Shown: positions 33,504 through 44,696, counted from the first letter of the stretch. The stretch: 64,000 nt of DNA from Rosenbergiella australiborealis (GCF_018494035.1 NZ_JABBFO010000001.1:372001-436000), one strand, 5' to 3'. Program-made: numbers and translations. The notes: generated by a model not told the origin, from the sequence alone.

Positions 33504-33530
33504 TTTTCACGCCTGCGTCAATGATGTGGG

Positions 33531-34181
33531 CTAAAAATCAGCAGGCTGTTTAAACGTCATGCTGTTTGCAAAAGCAGGATGGATAATGGTTAAACGCTCA
33601 GCATGCAGTAACAACCGAGGTGATAGGGCTTTTGCTTCGGGGGAAGCATAAAAATTATCGCCTAAAATGGGGTGCCCTAACGCTAACATATGCACGCGTA
33701 ACTGGTGAGAGCGGCCGGTAATGGGTTTAAGTTGTACACGACAACTGAGCGTATCGCGGGCTAAGACTTCCCATTGCGTTTGAGCGGGTTTGCCCGTTTC
33801 CATGCAGACTTTTTGTTTAGGACGATTTGGCCAATCACAGATTAAGGGTAAATCCACCAGCCCTTCGTCAGGCTGTAATTGTCCCCATACTTGTGCAATA
33901 TAGGTTTTTGACGGCTCTCTTTCGCGGAACTGACGTTTTAACTCTCGCTCCGCCGCCTTCGTCAAGGCGACTACCATCACGCCACTGGTTGCCATATCAA
34001 GCCGATGTACAGACTCAGCATTAGGGAAGTCACGTTGTACGCGCGTCATAATGCTATCGTGATGTTCCGGCAAGCGCCCTGGCACCGATAGTAAGCCACT
34101 GGGCTTATTCACGACTAAGATATGCTCATCCTGATAAAGAATGTGCAGCCAAGGTTCAATCGGAGGGTGGTATGGTTCCAT
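33531..34181 (-). CDS. rluA: 23S rRNA/tRNA pseudouridine synthase A
   Basis: RluA makes pseudouridine at 23S rRNA position 746 and tRNA position 32 in E. coli. The catalytic aspartate lies in SVHRLDMATSGVMVV near residue 62, and the family blocks VVNKPSGLLSVPGR and KPITGRSHQLRVHMLALGHP are intact. The length of 216 residues is close to E. coli (219). It follows rapA on the same strand after 38 bases that hold a strong hairpin. Confidence 0.96.
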   Translation of the reverse strand: MEPYHPPIEPWLHILYQDEHILVVNKPSGLLSVPGRLPEHHDSIMTRVQRDFPNAESVHRLDMATSGVMVVALTKAAERELKRQFREREPSKTYIAQVWGQLQPDEGLVDLPLICDWPNRPKQKVCMETGKPAQTQWEVLARDTLSCRVQLKPITGRSHQLRVHMLALGHPILGDNFYASPEAKALSPRLLLHAERLTIIHPAFANSMTFKQPADF

Positions 34182-34192
34182 TTTCTATCCTA

Positions 34193-34212
34193 GAGGGGGA
34201 TTTTTCCCCCTC
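34193..34212 (-). other. Hairpin between rapA and rluA
   Basis: A perfect 8-bp G/C stem (GAGGGGGA with TCCCCCTC) and a 4-base loop fill much of the 38-base gap. On the minus strand it ends 11 bases before the rluA ATG and has no T-run after it. It may weaken readthrough from rapA or influence rluA translation. Confidence 0.65.
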
Positions 34213-34219
34213 GTTTATC

Positions 34220-37126
34220 TTACTGATGGGTAACAACAATCAAGCGTAATGCGTCCAAGCGCCAATTAGCTTGCGATAGGCTTTCAAGCACCTCTTGACG
34301 GTTATCTCGTAGCGCATCTATTTCGTCTTCACGAATGTTCGGGTTAACGGTTTTTAAGGCTTCTAAACGCGCTAACTCGGCAGTTAATTGTGTTTCTGCT
34401 GCGTGTTGTGCTTCGAGAATGACAGCTTGAGCACTTGCCGCAACCTGTTTTTCACCAACAGTTAAAATTTGGTGAACATCTTGCTGCACGGCATTAACCA
34501 GCTTACTTCCCGTATGGCGATTGACGGCATTAAGTTGTCGGTTAAAACTTTCAAACTCAACTTTGTCAGCGAGGTTGTTCCCTTTACTATCCACAAGTAA
34601 ACGCAATGGAGTCGGCGGTAAGAAACGCGTGAGTTGTAAATGTTTAGGGGCTTGCGCTTCAACAACATAAATAAGTTCAAGCAATAAGGTTCCTACCGGG
34701 AGAGCCTTATTTTTTAGCAACGATAATGCACAACTGCCTGTATCCCCAGACAAAATTAAATCAAGACCATTGCGGATAAGAGGATGTTCCCATGTGATGA
34801 ATTGGGTATCTTCACGAGATAAGGCTTGATTACGGTTGAAAGTGATAGTGCAGCCTTCTTCTGGTAACCCTGGGAAATCGGGTACCAGCATATGGTCTGA
34901 AGGGGTGAGCACAATCAGATTATCGCTCCGATCTTCCTGATTAATTCCGACAATATCGAATAGATTAAGCGCGAAGTTAACTAACGCGGTATCGTTATCT
35001 TGCGCTGCGATTTCATCCGCCAATTGCTCGGCTTTTTCGCCCCCATGCGAGTGCAGTTCCAATAAGCGGTCACGTCCCGACTCTAATTGGGCTTTTAAGC
35101 TATCATGCTGGGCGCGGCAAGTTTGAATAAACTCGTCTAATCCCTCATTTTTTTCTGGGGCGACTAAGAATTCTAATAACTGTTCATGCACACTGTCATA
35201 AAGGGTGCGGCCAGTCGGGCAAGTGCTTTCAAAAGCATCAAGTCCTTCATGGAACCAACGTAAAAGTACGGCTTGTGCTGTATTTTCTAGCCAAGGAACC
35301 ATAATTTCTATGTCGTGCAGTTGGCCGATACGATCTAACCGCCCAATACGTTGTTCTAACAAGTCGGGGTTAAAAGGCAGGTCAAACATCACCATACGAC
35401 TCGCAAACTGGAAGTTACGACCTTCTGAACCAATTTCTGAGCAGAGTAGGACTTGTGCTCCCTCTTCTTGTGAAGCGAAGAACGCTGCGGCTTTATCGCG
35501 CTCAATGATCGATAAGCCTTCGTGGAATACCGCCGCACGGATGCCTTCACGCTCACGTAATACTTGTTCCAGCTGCAACGCGGTGGCCGCTTTAGCGCAG
35601 ATGACTAAGACTTTCTCTTTGCGGTGTTCAAGTAAGTATTGCGTTAGCCATTCAACTCGCGGATCAAAGGCCCACCAAGTACCGTTATCCCCTTCAAATT
35701 CTTGATAAATTTGCTCAGGGTAGAGAAGATCACGCGCTCGTTCTTCTTTACTTTTCCGCGCCGACATGATGCCTGATACCTTGATAGCCGTTTGGTACTG
35801 GCTTGGTAATGGTAAACGAACCGCATGGAGTTCGCGCTTAGGAAAACCTTGTACCCCTTGGCGAGTGTTACGGAACAGAACTCGACTAGTACCATGACGA
35901 TCAGTAAGCATGGCGATCAATTGCTGACGAGCGAGCAAGCGCTCATCACTGTCACTATTAGCTTGTAGGATCAGTGGGCGAATATCTTGTTCTTTGATGA
36001 GCCCGTTAATGACGGCGATCTGCTGATCATCAAGTGATTGCTCGGCCAATAGGCTGGCTACCGCATCGGCGACAGGTTGATAATGACGCTGCTCTTCGAC
36101 AAATGCGTCAAAGTCATGGAAGCGGTCAGCATCAAGTAGACGTAAACGGGCAAAGTGACTTTGCATCCCTAGTTGTTCCGGCGTTGCGGTCAATAGCAGC
36201 ACGCCCGGTACAACTTCCGCGAGTTTCTCAATGACTTGATATTCCCGCCCGGGTTTACCTTCTGACCAAGCAAGGTGGTGGGCTTCATCAACCACCATCA
36301 AGTCCCAATCGGCTTCGAGCATATCTTCTAGACGTTGCTTGTTTTTGCAGACAAAGTCCAAGGAACAAATCACTAACTGCTCAGTAAAAAATGGGTTACT
36401 GCTGTCAAACCGAGCTTCATTGTAACGCTCATCATCAAATAGCGAGAAGTGCAGGTTGAAGCGGCGCAGCATCTCGACAAGCCATTGGTGTTGTAGCGTT
36501 TCAGGAACAATGATTAATACGCGTTCGGCACGTCCAGCCAGTAGCTGTTGCTGAATAATCATGCCAGCTTCAATAGTTTTTCCAAGCCCAACTTCGTCGG
36601 CAAGTAGGACACGGGGGGCATGACGACGGCCAACGTCTTTTGCAATATGGAGTTGGTGAGGAATGAGGTTGGTACGCATACCTCGCATTCCGCTGGTGGG
36701 TAACCGGTACTGTTCACTTTGATATTTTCTGGCACGAAAACGTAACGCGAAGCGATCCATCCGATCCAGCTGTCCAGCAAATAAGCGATCTTGCGGCTTA
36801 CTAAAAATTAATTTGCTGTCTAGCATAACTTCGCGTAGCAGCACACCGGTTTCTTCTGTGTCGCATCGGGTACCGATATAGGCGATTAGACCATTTTCAT
36901 CTTGCACCTCGTCAACCACCATTTGCCAACCTTCGTGGCTAGTAATGGTATCCCCTGGATTAAACATTACACGAGTGATTGGAGAATCATTACGGGCGTA
37001 AAGTCGGTTTTCGCCGGTGGCAGGAAAAAGTAGGGTTACCATACGTGTATCAATGGCAACGACCGTTCCCAGTCCAAGTTCACTTTCTGTATCACTAATC
37101 CAGCGCTGACCAAGTGTAAAAGGCAT
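34220..37126 (-). CDS. rapA: RNA polymerase-associated ATPase RapA
   Basis: RapA is the Swi2/Snf2-type ATPase that binds RNA polymerase and promotes its recycling after transcription. N-terminal Tudor-like domains cover about residues 1-110. The helicase core shows Walker A in [17 protein letters not shown] (near 175), [10 protein letters not shown] (DEAH, near 280), [11 protein letters not shown], and the second lobe motif with [12 protein letters not shown]. The 968 residues equal the E. coli length. It is downstream of polB on the same strand, separated by 144 bases. Confidence 0.98.
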   Translation of the reverse strand: MPFTLGQRWISDTESELGLGTVVAIDTRMVTLLFPATGENRLYARNDSPITRVMFNPGDTITSHEGWQMVVDEVQDENGLIAYIGTRCDTEETGVLLREVMLDSKLIFSKPQDRLFAGQLDRMDRFALRFRARKYQSEQYRLPTSGMRGMRTNLIPHQLHIAKDVGRRHAPRVLLADEVGLGKTIEAGMIIQQQLLAGRAERVLIIVPETLQHQWLVEMLRRFNLHFSLFDDERYNEARFDSSNPFFTEQLVICSLDFVCKNKQRLEDMLEADWDLMVVDEAHHLAWSEGKPGREYQVIEKLAEVVPGVLLLTATPEQLGMQSHFARLRLLDADRFHDFDAFVEEQRHYQPVADAVASLLAEQSLDDQQIAVINGLIKEQDIRPLILQANSDSDERLLARQQLIAMLTDRHGTSRVLFRNTRQGVQGFPKRELHAVRLPLPSQYQTAIKVSGIMSARKSKEERARDLLYPEQIYQEFEGDNGTWWAFDPRVEWLTQYLLEHRKEKVLVICAKAATALQLEQVLREREGIRAAVFHEGLSIIERDKAAAFFASQEEGAQVLLCSEIGSEGRNFQFASRMVMFDLPFNPDLLEQRIGRLDRIGQLHDIEIMVPWLENTAQAVLLRWFHEGLDAFESTCPTGRTLYDSVHEQLLEFLVAPEKNEGLDEFIQTCRAQHDSLKAQLESGRDRLLELHSHGGEKAEQLADEIAAQDNDTALVNFALNLFDIVGINQEDRSDNLIVLTPSDHMLVPDFPGLPEEGCTITFNRNQALSREDTQFITWEHPLIRNGLDLILSGDTGSCALSLLKNKALPVGTLLLELIYVVEAQAPKHLQLTRFLPPTPLRLLVDSKGNNLADKVEFESFNRQLNAVNRHTGSKLVNAVQQDVHQILTVGEKQVAASAQAVILEAQHAAETQLTAELARLEALKTVNPNIREDEIDALRDNRQEVLESLSQANWRLDALRLIVVTHQ

Positions 37127-37270
37127 AAATTTGCTCGATTCTCTTAATTATAGGGATGTATTCATTTATGGATAACGGGCCGATTGACGTTTACCACCCT
37201 GGTAGTGGTAATCGGCCTACTTCATTTTTAAGGGCGCTATGGTACTGGAAGGCAACAGATTCGTCACCTA

Positions 37271-39616
37271 TCAAAATAGCCCCATTTGGCCGGTCATCAC
37301 ATTTTCAAAATTTCCACCGACAAAACCGAGAATGGCTTCTGCTATCGGTTGTAGCTGCTTGGTTAAGTAATGAGTGTAGTCAAGCGGTGCTGTGATCGCA
37401 CTGATCGGCTCAGGTCCAGCCAGGGTAATCACATAACGTATTGCGCTACCTCGGCGATAAGTTTTGCCTTGTCCTCGGGCGATAGCGGCTTTTTCCGCGA
37501 GGCGAGCAGCTCGTACATGGGGGGGAATATTTTTTTCATAATCGGCAAGGGGGCGACGTAGCCGTTTTTTGTAGACAAGTTGATCGTCGAGTTGTCCTGC
37601 AAGTAATTGTTGCACAGTACGTTGTACATAGGCTTCCCAGGGTTGATCGCGAAAAATTAGACCATAAAGGGTTTGTTGGAATTGTTGGGCAAGAGGTGTC
37701 CAGTCAGTACGTACTGTTTCAAGACCTTTAAATACGAGCTTTTCCTCGCCATGCTCAACGACTAATCCGGCATAACGTTTTTTACTGCCTTGCTCTGCTC
37801 CGCGTATAGTCGGCATTAAAAAACGGCTAAAGTGGCGCTCGTACTCAATTTCTAAGGCACTGGTCAGCCCAAATTCTTGCTGAAGTTTTTCTTGCCACCA
37901 CTGATTGATCATCGTAACCAATTGATGACCTATTATATCAGCATGTTGTTGATCACACTGTTTACCCAGAGAGATAAAGGTAGAGTCGGTATCACCGTAG
38001 ATAACTGAATAACCTTGTTTTTCAATTAATTGTCGTGTCTGTTGCATTATTTCGTGACCACGCAGCGTGATAGATGAGGCGAGGCGTGGATCAAAAAAGC
38101 GGCAGGAAGGCGTTCCCAGTACGCCATAAAAGGCATTCATAATGATTTTGAGTGCTTGTGACAACGGCGCATTTTTCTCTCTTTTGGCTTTTTCTCGCCC
38201 TTGCCATATTTGCTCAACAATGGCCGGTAAACAGTGTTCGGTTCGAGAAAATTTAGCCCCCAGAAAACCTTCTACCGCATTATCAGGATTAGCTAAACCC
38301 GCGACTAAGCCAACAGGGTCAATCAAAAATGTACGAATAATCGAGGGGTAGAGACTTTTATAATCTAATACAATAACTGAGCGATAGAGGCCGGGATGTG
38401 AATCCATGACAAATCCACCGGGGCTATGTTGTGGCGGAATATCGCCCAAATTCGGCGCAACATAGCCTATACGATGCATTCTCGGTAAATAAAGGTGCGT
38501 AAACGCCGCAACAGATCCTCCATGGCGATCAGCCTGAAGGCCATTTGTACTTGCTCGCTCAAGCAGAAACGCCATTAATTCAGTTTTTTGAAATATCCGT
38601 GTGACTAATTCGCAGTCTTTAAGATTATATCGGGCAAGTGCCACTTTATCATTTTGAAAGCGCTGATTAATTTCCGCCATTCTGTCATGGGGCGTTGCGC
38701 TGTCTTTCCCTTCCCCCAATAATGTCTGTGAAACATTTTCTAAACTAAAGGATGGGAAATCCCAAAAAGCAGATTTTAGTGCCTCAATACCATCTACGAT
38801 CCAGCGTCCTGCAGCCTGAGCACTAAATACACCGGGTTTAAACCCCTGCTCGTGCCAGATTAAGCGGCTGTTCCCGCGCCCAAGTAACAGTGGCTGACCA
38901 AAGCGTTCGGCTTCACGATGTAGAATGCGCAGATCAAACTGAATAACGTTCCAGCCAATGATGACATCAGGATCGTGATGCGCCATCCATCGATTTAATG
39001 CTTGGATAAGCTCGCGCGGATGGGAAAAATAAGTTAGTTGGAAATCAGGAGCTTCACTGTTTGGTGTTGCAGGCCCCAACATAAAGACCTGTCGTTGGCC
39101 GCATCCATGTAAACCCATACAATAGAGTTCACCGTGTTCATTGGTTTCAATATCTAAAGAAACCCAATTAAGTTTAGGGCGGTAATCAGGATGAGGTTTT
39201 AGACGCGTAGGAGTACGGGGGACTGGACGGCTTACCCATACTGGCGCGGTAATAAATCGCTCCATCATATAGCGATCGGCTGGTCGAATATCCGCTTCAT
39301 AAAAAGGAATATTATTTAATGACAGCTGCTTTGATACTGTTTTCAGTAAGTTCTGCTGGGGCAAATAAAGAATCGTTTGTGATCGCCCGGAAAAATCTTT
39401 TAGCGATGAGTTTTGTAAGGTGGCACCCTGGAAATCGGCTAGCAGGCGCTCTACGTCGGGTCGATAAATTGATGGAAAGAATGCCGTAGCACGCTGCAAA
39501 GGAACAGTTATCGCTAACGGACCATTATCGGTTGCCAGCCAAAAAGAGACCTCAATACCTTGCGGAGTATCACGCCAATGGCGAGTTAAGATAAAACCTG
39601 CTGTGATACTGTCCAC
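37271..39616 (-). CDS. polB: DNA polymerase II
   Basis: PolB is the B-family polymerase used in replication restart and lesion bypass; in E. coli it is SOS-induced. The exonuclease motif I is in [16 protein letters not shown] near residue 152. The polymerase motifs are [30 protein letters not shown] and the catalytic [12 protein letters not shown], followed by KKRYAGLV. The length is 781 residues (E. coli 783). I could not find a clear LexA box (CTGT-N8-ACAG) upstream, so SOS control is not supported by the sequence here. Confidence 0.97.
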   Translation of the reverse strand: MDSITAGFILTRHWRDTPQGIEVSFWLATDNGPLAITVPLQRATAFFPSIYRPDVERLLADFQGATLQNSSLKDFSGRSQTILYLPQQNLLKTVSKQLSLNNIPFYEADIRPADRYMMERFITAPVWVSRPVPRTPTRLKPHPDYRPKLNWVSLDIETNEHGELYCMGLHGCGQRQVFMLGPATPNSEAPDFQLTYFSHPRELIQALNRWMAHHDPDVIIGWNVIQFDLRILHREAERFGQPLLLGRGNSRLIWHEQGFKPGVFSAQAAGRWIVDGIEALKSAFWDFPSFSLENVSQTLLGEGKDSATPHDRMAEINQRFQNDKVALARYNLKDCELVTRIFQKTELMAFLLERASTNGLQADRHGGSVAAFTHLYLPRMHRIGYVAPNLGDIPPQHSPGGFVMDSHPGLYRSVIVLDYKSLYPSIIRTFLIDPVGLVAGLANPDNAVEGFLGAKFSRTEHCLPAIVEQIWQGREKAKREKNAPLSQALKIIMNAFYGVLGTPSCRFFDPRLASSITLRGHEIMQQTRQLIEKQGYSVIYGDTDSTFISLGKQCDQQHADIIGHQLVTMINQWWQEKLQQEFGLTSALEIEYERHFSRFLMPTIRGAEQGSKKRYAGLVVEHGEEKLVFKGLETVRTDWTPLAQQFQQTLYGLIFRDQPWEAYVQRTVQQLLAGQLDDQLVYKKRLRRPLADYEKNIPPHVRAARLAEKAAIARGQGKTYRRGSAIRYVITLAGPEPISAITAPLDYTHYLTKQLQPIAEAILGFVGGNFENVMTGQMGLF

Positions 39617-39945
39617 TTTGCCCCCTCAATGTTCTACGTTCACAGTGTAGTCTAGTTCGACTTCCGCAGACAAAAACCATTTGGCTAATAGAGGGGGCAG
39701 TTGCCTGACTCGTCTTTTCTATCAGGGAATCACTTAACCTTTAGCCGCGCTATCGTTGAAGAGTTACTAGGTGCTTAAATAATCAAAATGAGACGGTAAG
39801 GCATAAGTCAATCGCATCTCAATGAACGTAAGATTTATTCAGGTGCGATATTTGTCCTCAATATTTATCAGTTATAGTCGTGTTCATTGTATTAACTCTG
39901 TTCGCGAGCAGGTAATGCGTCGCCCTAAATGATCGTTGAGGACTT
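39617..39945. other. Intergenic gap polB / histidine phosphatase
   Basis: This 329-base gap must hold two divergent promoters. I see no coding frame, no strong hairpin and no consensus operator in it. A GAGGA ribosome site lies at its right end for the next gene. Confidence 0.5.
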
Positions 39946-40521
39946 ATGCGTAAATTAGTCTTGTTGTGCTTATTAATGATGGCGGCTACGTGTCATGCCG
40001 AAAGTACCTTTGTCTTTTTTCGCCATGCGGAAAAACAGATGAATTTTAGTGGTCAACTCTCCTGCCAAGGGATGAATCGGGCACTACGTCTGCCGAAAGT
40101 TTTATTAAGCCGTTTTGGTGAGCCGGATCAATTATACGCATCGGCACCTATAGAAGAGAAAGAGGGCAGCTCGGTACGGGCGTTAGCGACACTTATGCCA
40201 ACGGCTATTCAAATTTCTAAAGATATTATTTTAAAATATCATGCCAATAATACTGATGGGCTGATTAATGCTTTAAAGGCAAGAGGTAACCATCAAACTA
40301 TTTTTATTGCTTGGGAACATGAACATCTTGTTGAGGCGGTGAAATCATTAATTACGACGACTGGCGGTGATGCGTCATCGATTCCGTTTATTTACCCCTT
40401 TGATTATGATTCTATCTATGTGGTTAAACTTGATAAAGTCGGACATTTTAAATCCTTCACACTGGAACAAGAGGGCTTAGACGGTCTGTCATCAACCTGT
40501 GTGGATTCAGTCAATAATTAA
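39946..40521 (+). CDS. Secreted histidine phosphatase family protein
   Basis: This is a 191-residue protein with a Sec signal peptide (MRKLVLLCLLMMAATCHA, cleavage before ESTF). The histidine phosphatase (phosphoglycerate-mutase-like) core follows, with the catalytic start as FVFFRHAEKQ. IFIAWEHEHLVEAV near residue 122 supplies the second conserved His. The branch resembles small periplasmic phosphatases of the Ais type, but residue identities are not enough to name a substrate. It has its own ribosome site (GAGGA) and stands between polB and yabI, where E. coli has the ara genes. The substrate is unknown. Confidence 0.8.
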   Translation: MRKLVLLCLLMMAATCHAESTFVFFRHAEKQMNFSGQLSCQGMNRALRLPKVLLSRFGEPDQLYASAPIEEKEGSSVRALATLMPTAIQISKDIILKYHANNTDGLINALKARGNHQTIFIAWEHEHLVEAVKSLITTTGGDASSIPFIYPFDYDSIYVVKLDKVGHFKSFTLEQEGLDGLSSTCVDSVNN

Positions 40522-40666
40522 TATTGAAATCCACTCATAGCACTTTATGATTTCAGTGAGACTATCTATAACGAATTTGTATCGGAGTGTTTAATCCCTC
40601 GAACTTCACTTGACGTAGCCATGACAGATCGCAACAATCCGGGCTTGCGAATTAAGAGGATAGTTA

Positions 40667-41431
40667 ATGGAAGCCTGGATCCAACATCTATTGGAGCAAT
40701 CGGTCGGCTGGGCGATAGGCGTCGTAGCAGTTGTCACTTTTTTAGAATCTCTAGCGCTAGTCGGTCTCATTTTACCGGGAACGGTGATGATGGCCTCGTT
40801 AGGTGCGCTTATTGGTAGTGGGCATATCAGTTTGTATCCAGCGTGGGGGGCAGGTTTAGTCGGCTGTTTAGTTGGTGATTGGCTCTCATTTTATATTGGC
40901 TGGAAATTTCAAGGCCCGTTACATCGTTGGAAATACTTACAAAAATACCAAGCTCTGCTTAGTAAGACTGAGCATGCATTACATAATCATAGTATTGCCA
41001 CGATTATTATCGGCCGCTTTGTCGGGCCGACGCGTCCTCTCATCCCGCTAATAGCGGGGATGCTGGAGCTTCCTGTTAAAAAGTTTCTACTTCCGAGTAT
41101 CGTTGGCTGCCTATTATGGCCTCCCGTCTATTTACTTCCAGGGATCTTAGCCGGTGTTGCAATTGATATTCCAGCAGGTACACAGGATAGTCTATTCAAA
41201 TGGTACCTCGCTGGCGTTGCAGTATTAATCTGGTTAAGCGTCTGGCTAAGTTGGCGTTGGTCTCGCTCAAGTAAAGTAGCAAGCACTCCGAGTGTGTTAA
41301 CGGCCACCCGGTTACGCTACTTGACCCCATTGACTCTACTTGTCACGATCGTTGCTTTTGTTCTATTACTCCGTCATCCCATGATGCCAATTTTTGGGCA
41401 TTTGGTATGGAAAGTTTTTATTGGCCACTGA
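40667..41431 (+). CDS. yabI: DedA family membrane protein YabI
   Basis: YabI is a DedA/SNARE-associated (VTT domain) inner-membrane protein of 254 residues, the same length as E. coli YabI. DedA proteins support membrane homeostasis and undecaprenyl-phosphate or phospholipid translocation; the specific job of YabI is not settled. The family motifs are visible: FLESLALVGLILPGTVMM near the N-terminus, GDWLSFYIGWKF, and GRFVGPTRPLIPLIAGM. It is convergent with thiQ, and their coding ends overlap by 14 bases, the same neighbourhood as in E. coli. Confidence 0.93.
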   Translation: MEAWIQHLLEQSVGWAIGVVAVVTFLESLALVGLILPGTVMMASLGALIGSGHISLYPAWGAGLVGCLVGDWLSFYIGWKFQGPLHRWKYLQKYQALLSKTEHALHNHSIATIIIGRFVGPTRPLIPLIAGMLELPVKKFLLPSIVGCLLWPPVYLLPGILAGVAIDIPAGTQDSLFKWYLAGVAVLIWLSVWLSWRWSRSSKVASTPSVLTATRLRYLTPLTLLVTIVAFVLLLRHPMMPIFGHLVWKVFIGH

Positions 41432-42128
41432 TCGGTGCGATTCCCAGTAGTGTGGCGGCATGATTGTCGCCACCTGCGAGTTGCTGCCAGTTCCCTTCCC
41501 AAGCCACCTTTCCTTGATCAATGACCATACAGCGGTCAGCAATTTCCTGTGCATCCGTCAATTGGTGGGAGACCATCAACAAGGTTAATTGATTCTCACG
41601 ACACAATTCATCCGTTAGCATTAACATCTCTTGGCGGAGTGCAGGATCAAGTGCAGAGAAGGGTTCATCCAACAACAATAAAGGTCGATTACGCAATAAA
41701 CAACGCGTTAGTGCGACTCGCTGGCGTTGGCCTCCAGAAAGCTGATGCGGTAGCCTATCTAATAACGAGAGGAGTCCCGTACGCTGCGCTAAGGCAAGCA
41801 TACTGTCTGTTTGTTGTGATGAAAGATGCATTGATGGAGTAAGGCCGAGAGCTAAATTTTGCCGAACACTGAGATGAGTAAAAAGATTATTTTCCTGAAA
41901 TAGCATCGATAGCGGCCGCTTTGCTGGGGGATAGTCAGTGATATTCTCACCCGCGATCCAAATATTGCCGTGCGTTGCTGGAATAAAGCCAGCGAGTAAA
42001 TTGAGCAGGGTACTCTTACCGGCACCGCTAGGCCCAAGAAGTACGATTCGTTCCCCCGCCGATACCGAGAGTGTAAAGTTCAGGGGGAATTGTGGATAGT
42101 GGCAACTGAGTTGGTTAACTGTCAGCAT
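41418..42128 (-). CDS. thiQ: Thiamine ABC transporter ATP-binding protein
   Basis: ThiQ is the ATPase of the thiamine/TPP importer ThiBPQ. The ABC motifs are complete: Walker A LLGPSGAGKSTLLNLLAG, signature LSGGQRQRVALTRC and Walker B LLLLDEPFSALDPALRQ. The start at 42128 (MLTVNQLSCHYPQ) matches the E. coli N-terminus; the frame is open further upstream inside thiP. It overlaps the end of thiP by 14 bases. The length is 236 residues (E. coli 232). Confidence 0.95.
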   Translation of the reverse strand: MLTVNQLSCHYPQFPLNFTLSVSAGERIVLLGPSGAGKSTLLNLLAGFIPATHGNIWIAGENITDYPPAKRPLSMLFQENNLFTHLSVRQNLALGLTPSMHLSSQQTDSMLALAQRTGLLSLLDRLPHQLSGGQRQRVALTRCLLRNRPLLLLDEPFSALDPALRQEMLMLTDELCRENQLTLLMVSHQLTDAQEIADRCMVIDQGKVAWEGNWQQLAGGDNHAATLLGIAPISGQ

Positions 42129-43698
42129 GAGGGTCCGCCAGTGTCTCGATAAGCATAAAGAAGAGAAAGCAGATCGCAAGTAATAGTAGGGCGGTTACCG
42201 CTGCCTGCTGACTGCGATAGGCACCAATTTGTTGATATAAGTAGAAGGGAAGTGTTTGAAAATCCTGACTACCGAATAAAGCAATGACACCGAAGTCGCC
42301 AAGCGACATTAATGCCGAAAAGGCAAAAGCTTGCAATAGGGGGTGTCGAAGTGCCGGTAATTCGATATGTCGTAGCCGTTGCCATCCCCGTATATCAAGT
42401 GAAAGACACAGTCGTGCATACTGACTGGCAAGATCTCGCATAGGACTTTCCAGCAATTTGGTGGCGTAAGGTAACGCCATTAAAGTGTTAACGACAATCA
42501 CTAAAAACATTGGCGAGCGGGGCAGGCCAACCGTGCTGTTTAAGAGCAGAAACGCACCGGTCGCCAAAACAATACTGGGTAGCGCTAATATGGCCAGAGC
42601 ACTCCCTTCAATACTGATTGCAGCAAGCGTTTGTTGGCGCAACCGGTATTCGCGCGACGTCCACACCAGCATTAAGGTCACGCAGGTGCTAAATACCCCG
42701 GCGAGGACGGCAATGCGTAACGATAACCATACGGCTTGCCATAGGGCGGGCTCTTTAAGCGCATCAAGAGTGTGTGAATTTATCCCTGCGCTGACAACAG
42801 CGATTAACGGTGGGAGTAGTAATAAGCTAAAAAAGAGTAAGGCGAATGAATCGATAATAAGTGCGACTTTTCCCTCAACCTTGGGCTGCCAGCGAGTACG
42901 ATAACTAATGCTATGTGACCGTTGTGGTGTTAGCCAATAAGTCACTAGGACTAAGAGTACACAGCATAATAATTGTATCAGGGCCAGCAGTGCAGCTTTC
43001 CCCGGATCGTAATCGAAGGTTAGGGCTTGAAATATGGCTAATTCTAATGTTGTGGCCTGGGGGCCTCCGCCCAAGGTCAATACGATAGCGAAGCTGGTAA
43101 AGCAGAGCATAAAAATTAATGCGAAAGCAGGAATCAGTTGCCGTTTTAACCAAGGCCATTGAAGAAATCTAAAGAGATACCAGCCGCGCATACCGAGTTG
43201 ATCGGCGAGTTGCCACTGTTCGCTGGGGATTGATTGGAAGGCCTGCAAAAGCAACCGAGTCGCCAAGGGTAAGTTAAAAAAAACATGCGCCAGTAAGATG
43301 CCAGAAAGACCATAAGGACTTAAGCGATAGGGAATATTCATTGCTCTGCATAGAGAGGCAATCCAGCCTTCGTGGCCATAGACGGTAAGTAGGCCAAAAA
43401 CAGCCACCAGTACGGGTAAAATAAGCGTCATACTGGATAGGCGTAGCAGTAGTGTTTTACCAAAGAAATGACGGCGGTGTAGAGCACGTGCGACAGGGAT
43501 TGCCATAAGCGTAGCAAGCAGTGCAGAGAGTGTCGCTTGTTTAAACGAGAACACTAAGAGATGGTGCAAATAAGGATCACTCAGCACCTTGCTGAGTGAA
43601 GGGAGTGGCGCTGAAATAAACAGCGCCGCAAGGGTTGTGCAAAGCAGCGTGATGATGAGGAGTGCTGCAATGCTACCCGGAATGCGCCAAGCATTCAT
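42115..43698 (-). CDS. thiP: Thiamine ABC transporter permease
   Basis: ThiP is a fused double-length inner-membrane permease of about 527 residues. It has two BPD_transp_1 halves and about 12 hydrophobic helices; EAA-type loops are visible as DQLGMRGWYLFRFLQWP in the first half and LSLDIRGWQRLRHIELP in the second. The start at 43698 (MNAWRIPGSIAAL) overlaps the thiB stop as TAATG, so the longer frame to 43734 is not favoured. It forms a complex with ThiB and ThiQ. Confidence 0.94.
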   Translation of the reverse strand: MNAWRIPGSIAALLIITLLCTTLAALFISAPLPSLSKVLSDPYLHHLLVFSFKQATLSALLATLMAIPVARALHRRHFFGKTLLLRLSSMTLILPVLVAVFGLLTVYGHEGWIASLCRAMNIPYRLSPYGLSGILLAHVFFNLPLATRLLLQAFQSIPSEQWQLADQLGMRGWYLFRFLQWPWLKRQLIPAFALIFMLCFTSFAIVLTLGGGPQATTLELAIFQALTFDYDPGKAALLALIQLLCCVLLVLVTYWLTPQRSHSISYRTRWQPKVEGKVALIIDSFALLFFSLLLLPPLIAVVSAGINSHTLDALKEPALWQAVWLSLRIAVLAGVFSTCVTLMLVWTSREYRLRQQTLAAISIEGSALAILALPSIVLATGAFLLLNSTVGLPRSPMFLVIVVNTLMALPYATKLLESPMRDLASQYARLCLSLDIRGWQRLRHIELPALRHPLLQAFAFSALMSLGDFGVIALFGSQDFQTLPFYLYQQIGAYRSQQAAVTALLLLAICFLFFMLIETLADPHADS

Positions 43699-44696
43699 TA
43701 ATGGGAAACAGCCGTTTGCCAGGTTGCGATCCACGACGAGCGCGATGCTTCGACTTGTTCAGCGCTGTATTGTAATGCTTTTTGAGGGATAGGCAGGCGC
43801 TTGATCTCATCCGGTAATGGTTGATGAGTGGCGGGATACATCCAGTTTCCTGTCGCAAGATTTTTTTGGAAATCATTAGAAAGAATAAATTGCATAAATT
43901 GATGAGCGAGTACAGGTTGTGGGCTATTCGCTAACTGTCCGGCGACTTCTACTTGTAAGTAGTGCCCTTCGGAAAAATCTGCTGCGGCATAATCGGGATT
44001 ATGTTCCTCGATGCTGTGGTAGGCAGGAGAGGTGGTATAACTGAGTACAAGGTCAGCTTCACCTTTCAAAAATAGGCCATAAGCTTCGCTCCAGCCACGC
44101 GGAATGGTCACCGTTTTTTTCGCTAATTGCTGCCATGCTTGCGCAGTTTTATCGCCAAAGACTTTATTCATCCATAATAGTAGTCCCAATCCTGGGGTGC
44201 TGGTACGCGGATCTTCGTAAATGACTCGCCATTTTTTAGGGCTTTCCACTAATTCGTGTAAACTTTTTGGCGGATCAATTAATCTTTTTTTGTTATACAC
44301 AAAGGCAAAATAGCCATAGTCATAGGGTACAAAAGTATCATTATGCCAGCCATCAGGTAATGCTAAGGCCTTCATGTCGACGTGTGCAGGAGCAAATAGC
44401 CCGGTTTTAGTGGCTGAGTCCAGTAAATTATTATCCAGTCCAAGCACAACGTCTGCCTGACTCCGCTTACCTTCCATTCGTAGACGATTGAGCAGTGAAA
44501 CACCATCTTCAAGTGTAACGTAATGCAGCTCACAGCCACAATTTTTCTCGAAAGCTTGTTTTATTGCAGGACCGGGGCCCCATTGAGAAGCGAATGAATC
44601 ATAGGTATAGACCGTAAGCACAGGCTTGGCAGCGAGTGCGGGCATGGCTGATAGTGTGAGTAACAATCCTGAGATGATTTTCTTTGAAAAATACAC
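43698..44696 (-). CDS. thiB: Thiamine-binding periplasmic protein
   Basis: ThiB (TbpA) is the periplasmic receptor that captures thiamine and its phosphates. The start codon is GTG at 44696, six bases after GGAG. A signal peptide (MYFSKKIISGLLLTLSAMPALA) is followed by AKPVLTVYTYDSFASQWGPG, the typical ThiB N-terminus. Binding-pocket features such as WGPGPAIKQAFEKNCGC and SYTTSPAYHSIEE are conserved. The length is 332 residues (E. coli 327). It is first in thiBPQ and directly downstream of a TPP riboswitch. The sgrR gene that follows thiB in E. coli is absent. Confidence 0.96.
   Translation of the reverse strand: MYFSKKIISGLLLTLSAMPALAAKPVLTVYTYDSFASQWGPGPAIKQAFEKNCGCELHYVTLEDGVSLLNRLRMEGKRSQADVVLGLDNNLLDSATKTGLFAPAHVDMKALALPDGWHNDTFVPYDYGYFAFVYNKKRLIDPPKSLHELVESPKKWRVIYEDPRTSTPGLGLLLWMNKVFGDKTAQAWQQLAKKTVTIPRGWSEAYGLFLKGEADLVLSYTTSPAYHSIEEHNPDYAAADFSEGHYLQVEVAGQLANSPQPVLAHQFMQFILSNDFQKNLATGNWMYPATHQPLPDEIKRLPIPQKALQYSAEQVEASRSSWIATWQTAVSH

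Noticed and set aside
37156..37395. Plus-strand frame between rapA and polB
   Set aside because: It mostly overlaps the end of polB on the other strand and has no family features.
39617..39660. LexA box for polB
   Set aside because: The best candidate has CTGT followed at the right distance by AACA instead of ACAG; not convincing.
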